DNA from: Cyclina sinensis
Taxonomy: Eukaryota; Mollusca; Bivalvia; Venerida; Veneridae
DNA length: 64,000 bases
Reading direction: 5' to 3'
Assembly (NCBI GenBank): GCA_012932295.1
Contig: JAAONU010000010.1
Coordinates: 23,124,977 to 23,188,976, forward strand
Shown: positions 1-10,851 of the stretch, one piece after another
Position numbering within the stretch: position 1 is the stretch's first letter
Layout: each line of letters opens with the position of its first letter
Program-made: the position numbers and the translations under genes
Notes under the pieces: model-generated
Databases searched by the model: none
The model's input: the letters and a program-made list of their open reading frames with translations, nothing else
What the model was told of the DNA's origin: nothing

Positions 1-190
1 TGTCCAGCATTAATTAAATAACCAATGACAACTATTTGAAGTACTGAGTGCAAATCACAAAAATACTTTTTAATATAGATTCTATGGTTATTCCATTCTT
101 CTAAGGTTATAAGTCTAAACTGCCTTGGTGAATTGGAAGTTTGTTATAAGACTTGACTTAAATCTAATTATTTTCTGAAAAGAGCATTAC

Positions 191-484
191 CTTTGGCTGT
201 CTTACAAATGACTTCATCCAGATTGCCTACGCCTATTAAAGTCACCATCAACCATGGATTTATCTCCTCCACTGCTTCCTTTCCTTGTTCTGTCAAATTT
301 TCACACACCTCTTCATATACTGTGGCGCAGAATTGTCTCACTATAACAGGTACATCTGGTAATATCTTTCTCAGTTTTTCCCCACTTTCATAGGTAGCAA
401 CCAGGTATGAATCAAGAGTTTCCTTGGATATATGTTTCCAAAACCTCTGTGGCACATGCTGGGAAATAGGACCAATACATATAT
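191..484 (-). CDS. Internal exon of an unrecognised gene
   Basis: The exon is bounded on the minus strand by a canonical acceptor (TTTTAGTTTCAG just above 484) and a donor (AAAG/GTAATG at 191/190). It is 294 nt, phase 1-1, and encodes 97 uninterrupted codons. The peptide contains QRFWKHISKETLDSYLVATY, an Asp-Val-Pro turn, two cysteines near VRQFCATVYEEVCENL and an acidic helix ending in EEINPWLMVTL. It looks helical and soluble, with no membrane segment and no motif I can name. It lies about 15 kb downstream of the stop of the large gene on the same strand, so it probably belongs to a separate gene running off the left edge. Both splice sites and the clean frame favour a real exon; the family is unknown. 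Confidence 0.55.
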
Positions 485-1079
485 CTGAAACTAAAAGCGG
501 GTTTACATTCTTTTAGTAACACACAAGGTTGAAAGTCTATCTGACAATAAATCTATAATACATCATTACACAGTGTTTATTCTATGAGGGGGGATGGAGG
601 GATTCACCCATATTTTTGAGAATTCCCCCCTATGTTTTTCAGAGGCAGGGGGGAAATTTTACATTGAGAAAAAAGGAAAAAGATCACCAAATGTAATAAA
701 TTCTCACTTTTCGATAAAAATTCCACGTTTTTCGAATCCTAGTATAGACACTGCATTACCTATAGTATTAATGGGTTTAGAGGGACTGGCCTTGGCTTCG
801 TTACTTCAGCTAAAATATCAATTTTCTAGTAACCCATTATTACTGATGCTACAACACTCGTGTCATTCTCGTAGCACAGGAATGTTCCTCGGCATTGCCA
901 AGATAATTTTCCTTTACAAAAATCGCAAATAGTCGGATATTACTCGCTGTCGGAAGCAAGGGAAATATCAGTAGCAAATATACTCGCTTCTTACTTTATA
1001 TGTAGCAAACAATTAAATTGTTATCGTAAACAATCGGGCAAAAGTATAATTTTTACAACATTCGCTTTCAAAACACAGA
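485..1079. other. Non-coding stretch, nothing recognised
   Basis: AT-rich DNA, probably an intron of the gene whose exon lies at 191-484. An open frame on the plus strand (594-932) has no domain, splice or codon signal and is treated as chance. Confidence 0.4.
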
Positions 1080-1741
1080 ACTCACATGTCTGCAGTGAGG
1101 CCGCCGCGATATTGAGTATAGTATAAACCTCTACCGATTCCGTTCACACCACCTATTTCGATGGAATGGGTAGAACGCTGCCAGAACACTGTTCCGACGC
1201 ACTCGATTGGAGTTCTCCCTGTTCTAACAGTCGGAATTTCCAATCGAGCGCGCCCATTATCTCGCATCGTCGGATACCCACGGCCGATCCATTAAGATTT
1301 ATCAACCGTTGGATTTTTGGACGCTATCTAGTCGATAAGAGGATAAGAGGTGTGTCAAAGACAGATATTTTATTGGTTCCCTAACGATTTCATGCGGCAA
1401 TTAAAACCAATCAAAACGCTCGTTCTATACGACATTCGGTACTACAGACAAGATTGCGGCAACCATAGTGGACATGTTTAATTCTGTTTGTGAAAAGTTC
1501 AAAATTATAAATGTGGGCGAAATGTTAATACAAGGTTTAATATCACTATAGCGGTCTTTGCTTGTCGAAGAATTGAGTTGGCGATTTTTTTTGCCTTTTA
1601 TATTGGCAAGACACGCGAAACATGTTTTCGCCATGGGCGCAGCCATTATGTTTCTGAAAGTGTTCTACCCTCTCCGTTGAAGAGTATCAGTTTTGTTAAA
1701 CGCGATATAATTGGTCGATATTTTAGGCAATGATTGCTGAA
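1080..1741. other. CpG-rich segment
   Basis: CpG dinucleotides are unusually dense here compared with the flanks (GCCGCCGCGATA, CAATCGAGCGCGCCC, ATCGTCGGATACCC). On the minus strand there is a possible start context at 1,646 (ATGGCTGCGCCCATGGCG) followed by TATAAAAGG, giving a 73-codon frame with no recognisable domain. It could be a promoter or CpG island of an unseen gene, or the body of a GC-rich mobile element, because an 18-bp motif here recurs at 6,147. Confidence 0.35.
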
Positions 1742-2045
1742 AATAGCGAGATTTAAGAAATAAAACGGCGGGGACGCGGAGCGAAAACACGCTAATTATC
1801 GGGGGCGCCAAACGAGGTTTATTAAATGTATAAAACGGCGGTGGCGCGGAGCAAAAACACGCTTATAAGCGGGGGCGCGGGGCGAAAACACGAGAATTTA
1901 ACTACAAAAACGGCGGGGGCGCGGAGCGAAAACACACTAATTAGCGGGGGCGCGGAGCGAAAACACACTAATTAGCGGGGGCGCGGAGCGAAAAGTCGAG
2001 GTTTTTAAGAATAATTTTGCGGGGGCGCGGACAACAGCACGCTTA
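1742..2045 (+). repeat. GC-rich 31-bp tandem repeat (GCGGGGGCG / TAATTA)
   Basis: Several imperfect copies of a 31-bp unit alternate a G-rich block (GCGGGGGCGCGGAGCGAAAA) with CACACTAATTA. The best-conserved copies are near 1,912-1,995; flanking copies have diverged. Between copies lie AT-rich spacers such as TTTAAGAAATAAAA. The same family occurs at 6,179-6,366. Confidence 0.8.
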
Positions 2046-4244
2046 TTAACGATACATTTTTTTTAAAATTAATTCGAAATATCACCTGTGACTTAACCTA
2101 AATGTCGAACGTACGATTTAGGTCTGATTTGCATATTTATTGATTTCAACGAAGGTTATTTGAATTAATGTTATTTTTGTTTGCTAACTTTCCTCTAACA
2201 AATAAACTAGTGTCTACTAAACCGTTAAACTTGGCATGGCCCAATTAGCTAGAGGTTTGCGCCATTTTACACTTAACCAACGCCAGCTCCAAGAATATAT
2301 TTTATGAGTGTATATGACTTCGCTACTTTAATCAGAGTTTAAAATTTACAACCTGTCAGAAACACGAGAGTAACAATTTGTTTCAGTAGAAAATCAGTCA
2401 CACAGTGACTCGTAGTAAAATTAGAAAACTTCTTTTCTTATCCAGTTTGCATATCTTAATCCGACAATTACGTTATTTAATATGGAGTTAGTACATTAAA
2501 ATGTCTGTTCTTTTCTTCTTGGACCAATAGTTTCTGAATCATGGATCCTAGCTTCTTCGTTCATCCTTCATCCCAAGCTACTCAGCATCTGAAAATTATG
2601 ATAGCAAATATAAAATAGAAGGAAAACAACAACAACAACACAGAAAAAATGCAACTAAATTTGTTTTCACGATTGTTATATGACAAAAGCTAATAACTTT
2701 AAAAAATGCATAACGGAGTACATTGCAATATTAAAAATCTGCCCCAACAATGATTATTTCTTTACCAAGGCCGCCACATACATAAAAGGGTAAAAGATCT
2801 GCATTCAATCAACGAACTTGAATATTGATTATGATAATACAAAACAAGGCTTCCGCTAAGCTTGGCTGAAGTACATGTTAATAATTAAACGACGGTTATA
2901 AGCGGAAAAAAGGATAACATGCCACCACAATAAAATGAACATTTTAAACCTTTTGCAATGTCTACGTCTCAAACTAGACACACTATACACCTATTATCAC
3001 AATGCTACTTAGTGGATGGAGTGAGACGAAAATATGTTTTAATATGTTGACTTAGTTCTATCAGTAATTTCCATTTCTGAATGAGCTGCGAAATGCTACT
3101 TATGGTAATTTCTTTCGGATTTTTTCTTGTAAAAATAATGCCGAATTTATGAGAGGAAATCATTTTCGATCTTTTTAAAATTCAGAGTAAATGCAATCCA
3201 CCAACTAATAAACAATTCTTACATGTAGCTAAATATTACATTATTGGTTTGATAACCTCTTACTGTCAGTCTTTGTGCAATTTTAAGCCTTTTGTGTGAA
3301 TCCATATATATGTATGAATTACTCGTTATTTCACAAAACAAAGTGGACCGATATATTGCTCATTGTTTTTTGATTTTTTAATTTAGGACATGAAAATGTG
3401 AAAAAAAATATTAAAAGATAGGTTTAACAGATTAATTTAAATTGCTCGATGTATGGAATTCCAAGTGAAGATGAATTAATGAAGTGTTACTTAAAACAAT
3501 CATAGTAACAAAATTATCTTATAGATACGCGAACAAATTTGTGAACATTATTTTACCCAAATTGACCAACTCTAAACTCTAAATAGTCCGATCAAGTCTT
3601 AAAACAACTCTTGTGAAATTATTTGTAGTACCCTTTAGTAAGTGAAAACCAGAATACCATACAAAACTGGCATAATCAAAATTCTTTTATCATGGAAAGA
3701 CGCATATAATTTCGTTAGGTATAAAGCTTGAGTCTGGCATTAACTTAAGTGGCTAACGATTCAAACCAGTGTCACACTTAAAAAATGCTTTACAGAGTAA
3801 TATTGAAAGTTTATACTTTGTTACTTCTTTAACCTGCTTTTAGAGCTAAATTTCACTTCATCTCACTTCATTTTTACTTAAGATTTAAAATTCATTATGG
3901 ATTAACTAATATTATTGACATTTTCTAGAGCTTTGGTTAACTGTCTCACTTTTTTATTATTTTAAACTGTTTAAACGAGTTATCTAAGTGAGTCAAATTA
4001 ATATGCAACACTGTATAAAATTTAACGAATTCGGCTTGTCAAAGCCTTGATTGCTGGCAAATATTACCATTTCCCGACCGGAGCAAAATACCAAGTCAAT
4101 AAGAAGCCAGATTAAGGCAATTTTTTTATAAAAGCCTGTCTCCCGTCATTAAGAATAAAATCGACAGATTAATAAAAAAAGAACACCTACGCTGAAAACA
4201 CATCACCCAGAACTTTTGAAAATCTATCATTTAGAAAACATTTT
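2046..4244. other. AT-rich intergenic DNA, nothing recognised
   Basis: No open frame of note, no repeat array longer than a short (CAA)n run near 2,626, and no splice-bounded exon was found on either strand. Confidence 0.5.
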
Positions 4245-4684
4245 AAGAACTCAATCATTTATTTTCAACACCAGGCATTATTTGATATCGTACTGTCTTG
4301 ATAAAAAGCCCTTAATATTATGCGTGGTTAGATCATGAAGATTTATAAAAAAAAATGTTTCCCACTAAGCTTCGAACCCATGCACATACGATGAGAATTT
4401 ATAGGGCCACAAACTACACCACTGAGCCACAGACACCGTATGCTTTTAGTGGGTCAAAAATAATAACATAACCAAAGTATCTACACTGTGACTAACGAGG
4501 TAAATTTTTAACAACAAAAGAGTGTAGATCTTTATATTGTGATGTGTTTCTGTAACAAAAATCAGTCAATAACTTAGTTTAGGTATATTCTTCACAATTA
4601 CAGCTAGAATTTTTAGATGTATAAACATTTTCTTTTGTTTTCATCGTCGGCCCATCTGTGACTAGTGTGAATCAGTCGCTTTAA
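4245..4684 (-). mobile_element. TIR element with internal tRNA-like module (copy A)
   Basis: Read on the minus strand, it starts next to TTAA (4,681-4,684) with AGCGACTGA, matching the terminus of sister copies at 10,648 and 45,390. After about 250 bp comes a tRNA-like Pol III promoter: an A-box-like GGCTCAGTGGTGTAG and a B-box-like GGGTTCGAA (near 4,370-4,430), then a T-rich run and a decayed right end near 4,245 (TTAAGAACTCAATCA). The two halves are in the same order as in the other copies. Termini have diverged, so the low-coordinate limit is approximate. Confidence 0.6.
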
Positions 4685-5220
4685 AATGTACAAAATGATT
4701 TTCATTTAGATGAGGATACAAGATACAGAATAACGGAAACAAATCTCCATTCTAAAAGTAGTAAATTTATCATTGTCTAAGTATTAAGTCTATCGGAGTG
4801 GGGAAAAAGATGATTTATAGCAACTTAAAAAATAAACTTATCCTAACATAGCCGATGCAATTCTAACTTTTTACGGAGGGTTATATCTGCAAGTAACAAG
4901 TTTTTATTAAATTATGTTCTATCTGTTTACTATACATCGCGGTATATTACAATCAAATCAAATAAATAATGATTTTACACAATCTGATATGATTCATCAA
5001 TCAATCAATTCATTTTTTCCGTAATTTTATGAGTAAAAAATCGGTTCTACTTTCTATCCATCTGTTTACATGCCTCATATACACACCCTCAACTTTGAAC
5101 TATTTTTTTTTCAAAAGATGCCGATAGAATTAAACAAAATTTGGTTTAAATGAAAAGATAAACCCATACAGTGGGTTTTCTTAATCCATCTGACAAGTAG
5201 AAGTTGCCAAAAATATTCGA
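4685..5220. other. AT-rich, nothing recognised
   Basis: No gene-like signal seen on either strand. Confidence 0.4.
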
Positions 5221-5261
5221 CGAACTTAAGGTCGAAGCGTTTAAGTTCGACCTTAAGTTCG
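5221..5261. repeat. Perfect 16-bp inverted repeat
   Basis: Arms CGAACTTAAGGTCGAA (5,221-5,236) and TTCGACCTTAAGTTCG (5,246-5,261) are exact reverse complements around a 9-base loop. There is no T-run after it, so it is not a terminator. Confidence 0.9.
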
Positions 5262-5364
5262 CTTCGATTTTAGGTCTATTTTTGCATGAAAATTTTCGAC
5301 CGTATATCCCAGATATATATATATATTCTATTAAACTGGAAATAGAGACGTTATTAAATGTTTT

Positions 5365-5505
5365 GCAGTTCCTTGGGACGATGACGAAACGGTTGGTTTA
5401 TCACCTGCATTGCAGTTCCTTGCGACGATGACGAAACGGTTGGTTTATCACCTGCATTGCAGTTCCTTGCGACGATGACGAAACGGTTGGTTTATCACCT
5501 GCAAT
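5365..5505 (+). repeat. 47-bp tandem repeat, 3 copies
   Basis: Three near-identical units starting GCAGTTCCTTG and containing GACGATGACGAAACGGTTGG start at 5,365, 5,412 and 5,459. Only two substitutions were seen by eye, so the expansion is recent. 47 is not a multiple of three, which argues against coding. Confidence 0.9.
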
Positions 5506-6145
5506 GCTTAGTGGAATAATCGCAAATCAGTTCTGGCCGGAATTATTATAATGGCTGTAATTGTGTACTTTGGCTGCTCTAAAAGAAAACAAAATAGTTC
5601 AGATAAAGCAGTCGTGTTTAATTGTTTTGAAAACTGATAAAGTGTCTTCAGGTTAAATCACAAATACTTAAATTATGTCACACGGCACAGTAACGGGAGG
5701 TCATAACTTATAATATTTGTTTATGATCCCCCAATTTTTTGTTTGTCATTCGGACTCTTAAAGTGCAGAAACAATGGAAGATCTAGTTACATCACATTAA
5801 ACTGCCAGCATTTTTATAGGCAAGATAAGTAGGGAAAAGTTACATTGACATTGGCCTGGGGGAGTTTGTGTGTGCTAAATATGATTATAAAAATCATTGG
5901 ATCGCTTGAATTCTTTGTGGACATTAACGGTTTACCTTTTAAATCTTGTTTGCACGTTTATATTAACCTAATTGTTAGACAGCAGTTAGTTATGTATTTT
6001 TGTTAAACTTCATTAAATTTATTTAATATTTGCTGAACGGATAAACGTTGGCATAGATTGGATATGTGTAATTGATATTTATTACGTGGTAACCAGTTAT
6101 AAAGTCTTGGTTATGTGATATTTAGTCCTATTAAAGAGATAATCA
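5506..6145. other. Non-coding, nothing recognised
   Basis: AT-rich sequence without supported features. Confidence 0.4.
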
Positions 6146-6370
6146 TCGTCGGATACCCACGGTTGATTATTACATTCTTAAATCTCGCCCCGCACCCCCG
6201 CTAATTAGCGTGTTTTCGCCCCGCGCCCGCGCCGTTTTATTTCTTAAATCTCGTCCCGCGACCCCGCGGCTTTTGATTTAGAGATTTAAATTTTATTTGA
6301 TTTAAATGGCGGGGTCGCGGGGCGAAAACACGCTAATTAGCGGGGCCGCGGTGCGAGATTTAAGAAATAA
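6146..6370. repeat. Inverted pair of the GC-rich repeat family
   Basis: Two ~56-bp arms (about 6,179-6,235 and 6,308-6,366) are near-perfect reverse complements. Each has TTAAATCTCGC, CCCCGCTAATTAGCGTG and TTTTCGCCCCGCG. They flank ~70 bp that is itself partly palindromic (ATTTAAATTTTATTTGATTTAAAT). The segment begins with ATCGTCGGATACCCACGG, identical to 1,265-1,282. It is the same repeat family as 1,742-2,045, probably the second end of one element or an independent insertion. Confidence 0.8.
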
Positions 6371-8448
6371 AATAAATTTTATGCCATGAATGAAAAGAAA
6401 GGTTGAACTATTTAGTGAAAATGAACATGAACAGTGTAAAAGAAAATCTGTAACAGATAATGCTTTCTAAGGCTTTTTATTATTTTCAATTAAGTCAACG
6501 CATGATTAGATTCAATTTAGCCATAACAAACAACTGTTCTTTTATCTATATCCACTGAGCTGTTACTTCCTAGTAATTTCTTTTGAAGTTGAAAAGTGTT
6601 GTGGAAACAAACAAAAAATAAGTCTCGAGTGATCTTAAAGAATATTTTCATATGTTTGATAATATTTTTCTAGGAAAAAAAGCAGTACTAAGAAATATAT
6701 CATCTCCATTTTTTGCCATTTCCAGGGCACATTTTTTGGCTTGAACATCTAAAGGTGCTAAATTCACGTTCGATCTCCTTAATTGATATACTTTCATAAT
6801 TGTTTCAACTAATACCTCTCTTTTACGGTTCAATCATGTCTCAGTCGATATATATATTTAAAAAAAAAAAATCTAATATTCTGAGCGCTGACTAATAAAG
6901 CTAAAAGACTTACGAAGGGAAATTTCAAAAATATTCTTCCAAACGGCTAAGCCTAGATCATTAAAACTTCTTAGGTGTGTTCCTCGGAGGGATATCCGTT
7001 ATCTATTCGCCGGCTTCATAACTATCCCACCAAACAATGGAATTTTATTTACCTCGTACAATTTTGCTTTGTCCATCCGTCCAAATCTGACAGTATTAGA
7101 AGTAGCAAAGGGAAATCCAAATACCGTTCGTTTTCGCATCAGCCGCGACATAATTTATTCCGACAATAAAACAGGTTATATATTAAAGTTCTACTTTAAC
7201 TGTGTTTTCAATTTCTGTCTTATTCTTTTGCATATATAATAACCTCACTCAGAGTCAAGAGCTGTTGTTCTGTAGACCAATGACATAAATCAGTGTAATA
7301 TCTTACAATAATATTATAGGCTAGATGAATCAAACTGTCTGTTTGTATTTCTGGTTACAACCTTTTCGCAGATAAGATAATTTAATATATTCTTGTAAAA
7401 TAAACTATTTCAGACTCAGTATAGATATTTACATCTTTACATTTTAATAGCTAGAATATAACAAGGCAATATTAATGTTATTCCTCTCCTACACGTTGTC
7501 ATCTTAAATATAATGTTTGTCAATAATTCGATCATTAACTGCCTGCATATATAGTTTGGCTTTCCATTTTCTATTTTTGATGTCCACCGTGTGCAGGCAT
7601 TTGAAATTTCTCATCTTGATTTATAAGGTTAGGTAAAGACTTTTTGCTCTATCGCCTTTATTCAAGTGCGGGCTATAAGAACAAATGCGTTTAGGACTAG
7701 GTGCAAGGACTTTAAACTAAATTGATAATGGCACTAAATTGTCATCTTCTGTTTCATTGTACTTAACAGGAAAGGCGGGATAGAATTCGATTGTTAGCTT
7801 AACAAAACGCCCACAGCCTGATTTATTACAAATTTTAAGCGTTAGTTGTTTGAATACACGCACTGCCTTTTCTCTAATGAACACACTGGCTGTCTTTGTT
7901 AAACGAATACGGATAAAAATGTTTTTAGTGATTTCGATATGAAGACAACAAATAAATTCAAGTTTGTCGTATTAAGTTGCTTGTAAAAACAGTATCCCAA
8001 CGTTACTCAAAATAGGAAAGTGAGGTAATAAAAGAATTAAACTAGGAACACTCCTGTTAATGGAGTAATCACCATTAAAAGAACCAAACATGACATGTAA
8101 CTGTTGAAACAGAAAGGCATTCACTTTGTTTAAGAGTGATAAGAAAATAAATATTTTTGTCTGTAAACAGACAGTATGAACTGTCAAATATCTGTTTCAC
8201 ATGAAGAGCAACCATGCCACTGATTGACGCAAGCAAAATAAGCTTCAAAAGCATTTTTGCATTCTCGACATTGATTGATATTTAGCACGATGATTCTTTT
8301 GATGAACGCACCAATAAATTTTATAAATGTGAGGCATGTATTAAACAAGAAGATAGGTAAAACTTCAAAATTATTAAGGATTAATTACAATCATCTCACT
8401 GGTTATCTGCGATAATAATCTTTGTAGTTATTTGGGTTTGATATGAAT
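6371..8448. other. AT-rich DNA with one possible coding fragment
   Basis: Mostly featureless. A minus-strand frame at 6,648-6,833 encodes KREVLVETIMKVYQLRRSNV followed by LAPLDVQAKKCALEMAKNG, which reads like real protein composition and could be a decayed transposase or exon fragment. There is no clear splice pair and no family assignment. Confidence 0.3.
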
Positions 8449-9257
8449 GATGTATGCATTCAAAACGGGTGGGTTTGTAAACCTATACTATCACGGTGCA
8501 AAGGAGATGTTATGTACGCATTCATAACGGGTGCGTTTATAAACCTGTACTATCGCGGTGTAAAGGTGATGTTATGTACGCATTCATAACGGGTAGGTTT
8601 GTAAACCTATACTATCGCGGTGCAGAGGTGGTGTTATGTACGCATTCAAAACGGGTGGGTTTGTAAACCTATACTATCACGGTGTAAAGGTGCTGTTATG
8701 TACGCATTCATAACGGGTAGGTTTGTAAACCTATACTATCGCGTTGTAGAGGTAGTGTTATGTACGCATTCATAACGGGTGGGTTTGTAAACCTATACTA
8801 TCACGGTGCAAAGGTGATGTTATGTACGCATTCATAACGGGTGCGTTTGTAAACCTGAACTATCGCGGTGTAAAGGTGATGTTATGTACGCATTCATAAC
8901 GGATGCGTTTGTAAACCTGTACTATCACGGTGTAAAGGTGCTGTTATGTACGCATTCATAACGGATGCGTTTGTAAACCTGTACTATCACGGTGTAAAGG
9001 TGCTGTTATGTACGCATTCATAACGGATGCGTTTGTAAACCTGTACTATCACGGTGCAAAGGGGATGTTATGTACGCATTCATAACGGGTGCGTTTGTAA
9101 ACCTGTACTATCACGGTGTAAAGGTGATGTTATGTACGCATTCATAACGGGTAGGTTTGTAAACCGATACTATCGCGGTGTAAAAGTGGTGTTATGTACG
9201 CATTCAGAACGGATGCGTTTGTAAACCTGTACTATCACGGTGTAAAGGTGCTGTTAT
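8449..9257 (+). repeat. 62-bp satellite, about 13 copies
   Basis: Head-to-tail units begin TATGTACGCATTC and contain ACGGGTGCGTTTGTAAACC then TACTATCACGGTGTAAAGG. Start-to-start spacing is 62 bp from 8,511 onward. Copies differ at a few positions (GGGTGGG/GGGTGCG/GGATGCG; CGCGG/CACGG), and neighbouring copies sharing variants suggest block duplication. 62 is not a multiple of three, so the array is non-coding. Confidence 0.95.
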
Positions 9258-10123
9258 GTAACCATAGAATTTGTTTGTATGCGATGATTCACGTAGTGTT
9301 TGATAAAACAACTCAGCTGCTGATGGAGTACTTATTCCTTGGACAGCTTATACTTTTTCTCCTTAAACTGGCTCATACCCCATAGAAATCGAGGAAAAAT
9401 GAAATATTTACTAGTAATTTTTTATCTTCAAACAGAGCCAATGTTTTCAATTTTGTCTTGGTTTTGATGCTTTGATGCCTTTATTGACGTCACAGTCAGG
9501 TAATATTGCTACTCTAAATTTCGTTTCTAGTAATCGGCTACTCTAAACTTTACAACAGGACTCATATGGTCGTCAAGTTAAAATTAACAGCATTATATTT
9601 GTTCGTCATTAATATAATTAATAAATTGATAACTAGAAAAAGCTATTGTGTGATAATTCCAACGATAATTTTTTATACATCATAGACCGTTGATGCGTCG
9701 ATAAATCCAATTTTATTAGATAATTAATTGAATGTAAGACACGGTGTTAATGATAAAATTAACTCTTAAATAAACCACGTTTGTATGTCGTTTTTAACCG
9801 CATTAGTAACCTTTAGTAATTTAAGATCTGATTATTGTTCTGCATCATTATAAAGAATACAGTAGTTATTATTGTAGCCACATCAGGTATTCTACTTTGT
9901 TCTTACATGATATTAAAACGCAATATAAATGCTGTAATGGATTTTCAAGAATCATACATACAGATTTAACGCGAATAAAATATGAAGGTTGTGTAGTTAA
10001 AGATCCAGCAGCATTTACTAAAATGTCTTACATCTGGAATTTGAACATCAGTTTGTCATTACATTCATTTCCTTGCTTTATGTTTTTATAAACAGCATAT
10101 TCTTCCAAAGCTCCTGCTATTTG

Positions 10124-10160
<37 letters not shown>

Positions 10161-10642
10161 AAATTGACAGTGTAACTAAAATATGGCCGTATAAGCTATG
10201 GCTCTGATTAAAAAAGCTTTCTTAAACCCACTTTCATTGCATATGGTTGGTTAATAACACTACAATCCGAGACATGTATGACTTAAATACAATTAACAGA
10301 CATGGATTCTCCAATTTTCCTTTACGTCGTGCAGTAGATAACAAAGAAATGTTACCCCGTCAAATGTCTTTTGACTGACTTGTTGAATTCTCTGTCTAGA
10401 CAATCGTGAAATTCCCATCAAAAACATGGCATCCTTTATTAACCTTTCGATATAAATTTCAAAAGATTTACTGTCATGCTATGTCTAATTGAAATTGTCT
10501 TTAACAACAACCTGTCATAGAATAGCAACTGAAGCGAATGTGTGAAAATATGAAGGTTGATGATAATTTTCATTGTTCTAAAAGTCATAACAACACAATG
10601 TTAGCTAAGGTAAGATTTCATATCGTTATCTAAGATAAGAAG
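9258..10642. other. Non-coding DNA with an (ATC)n microsatellite
   Basis: (ATC)n lies at about 10,129-10,157. Open frames in this stretch have no supporting features. Confidence 0.5.
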
Positions 10643-10851
10643 TTTAAAGCGACTGACTCACAGATGGGCCGACGATGAATAAATTTTTCTAGCTGAAATT
10701 GTGAAGAACATATCTACATTAAGTTATTGACCCATTTTTGTTACAGAAACACATCACAATATGAAAATTTACACACATTATCGGTGAAAAATTTACCCCG
10801 TTACTCACGGGGTAGATACTTTGGTTATAACTTTAATTTTCACGAATTATG

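Noticed and set aside
594..932. 112-codon plus-strand ORF
   Set aside because: Composition follows local base content; no start context, domain or splice support.
1425..1646. First exon starting MAAPMAKTCFACLANIKG
   Set aside because: An attractive start context in CpG-rich DNA, but no donor in frame, no domain and no second exon could be joined; left as a possibility under the CpG-rich segment.
8449..9257. CRISPR-like array
   Set aside because: Units are contiguous with no unique spacers, and the DNA is eukaryotic; it is a satellite.
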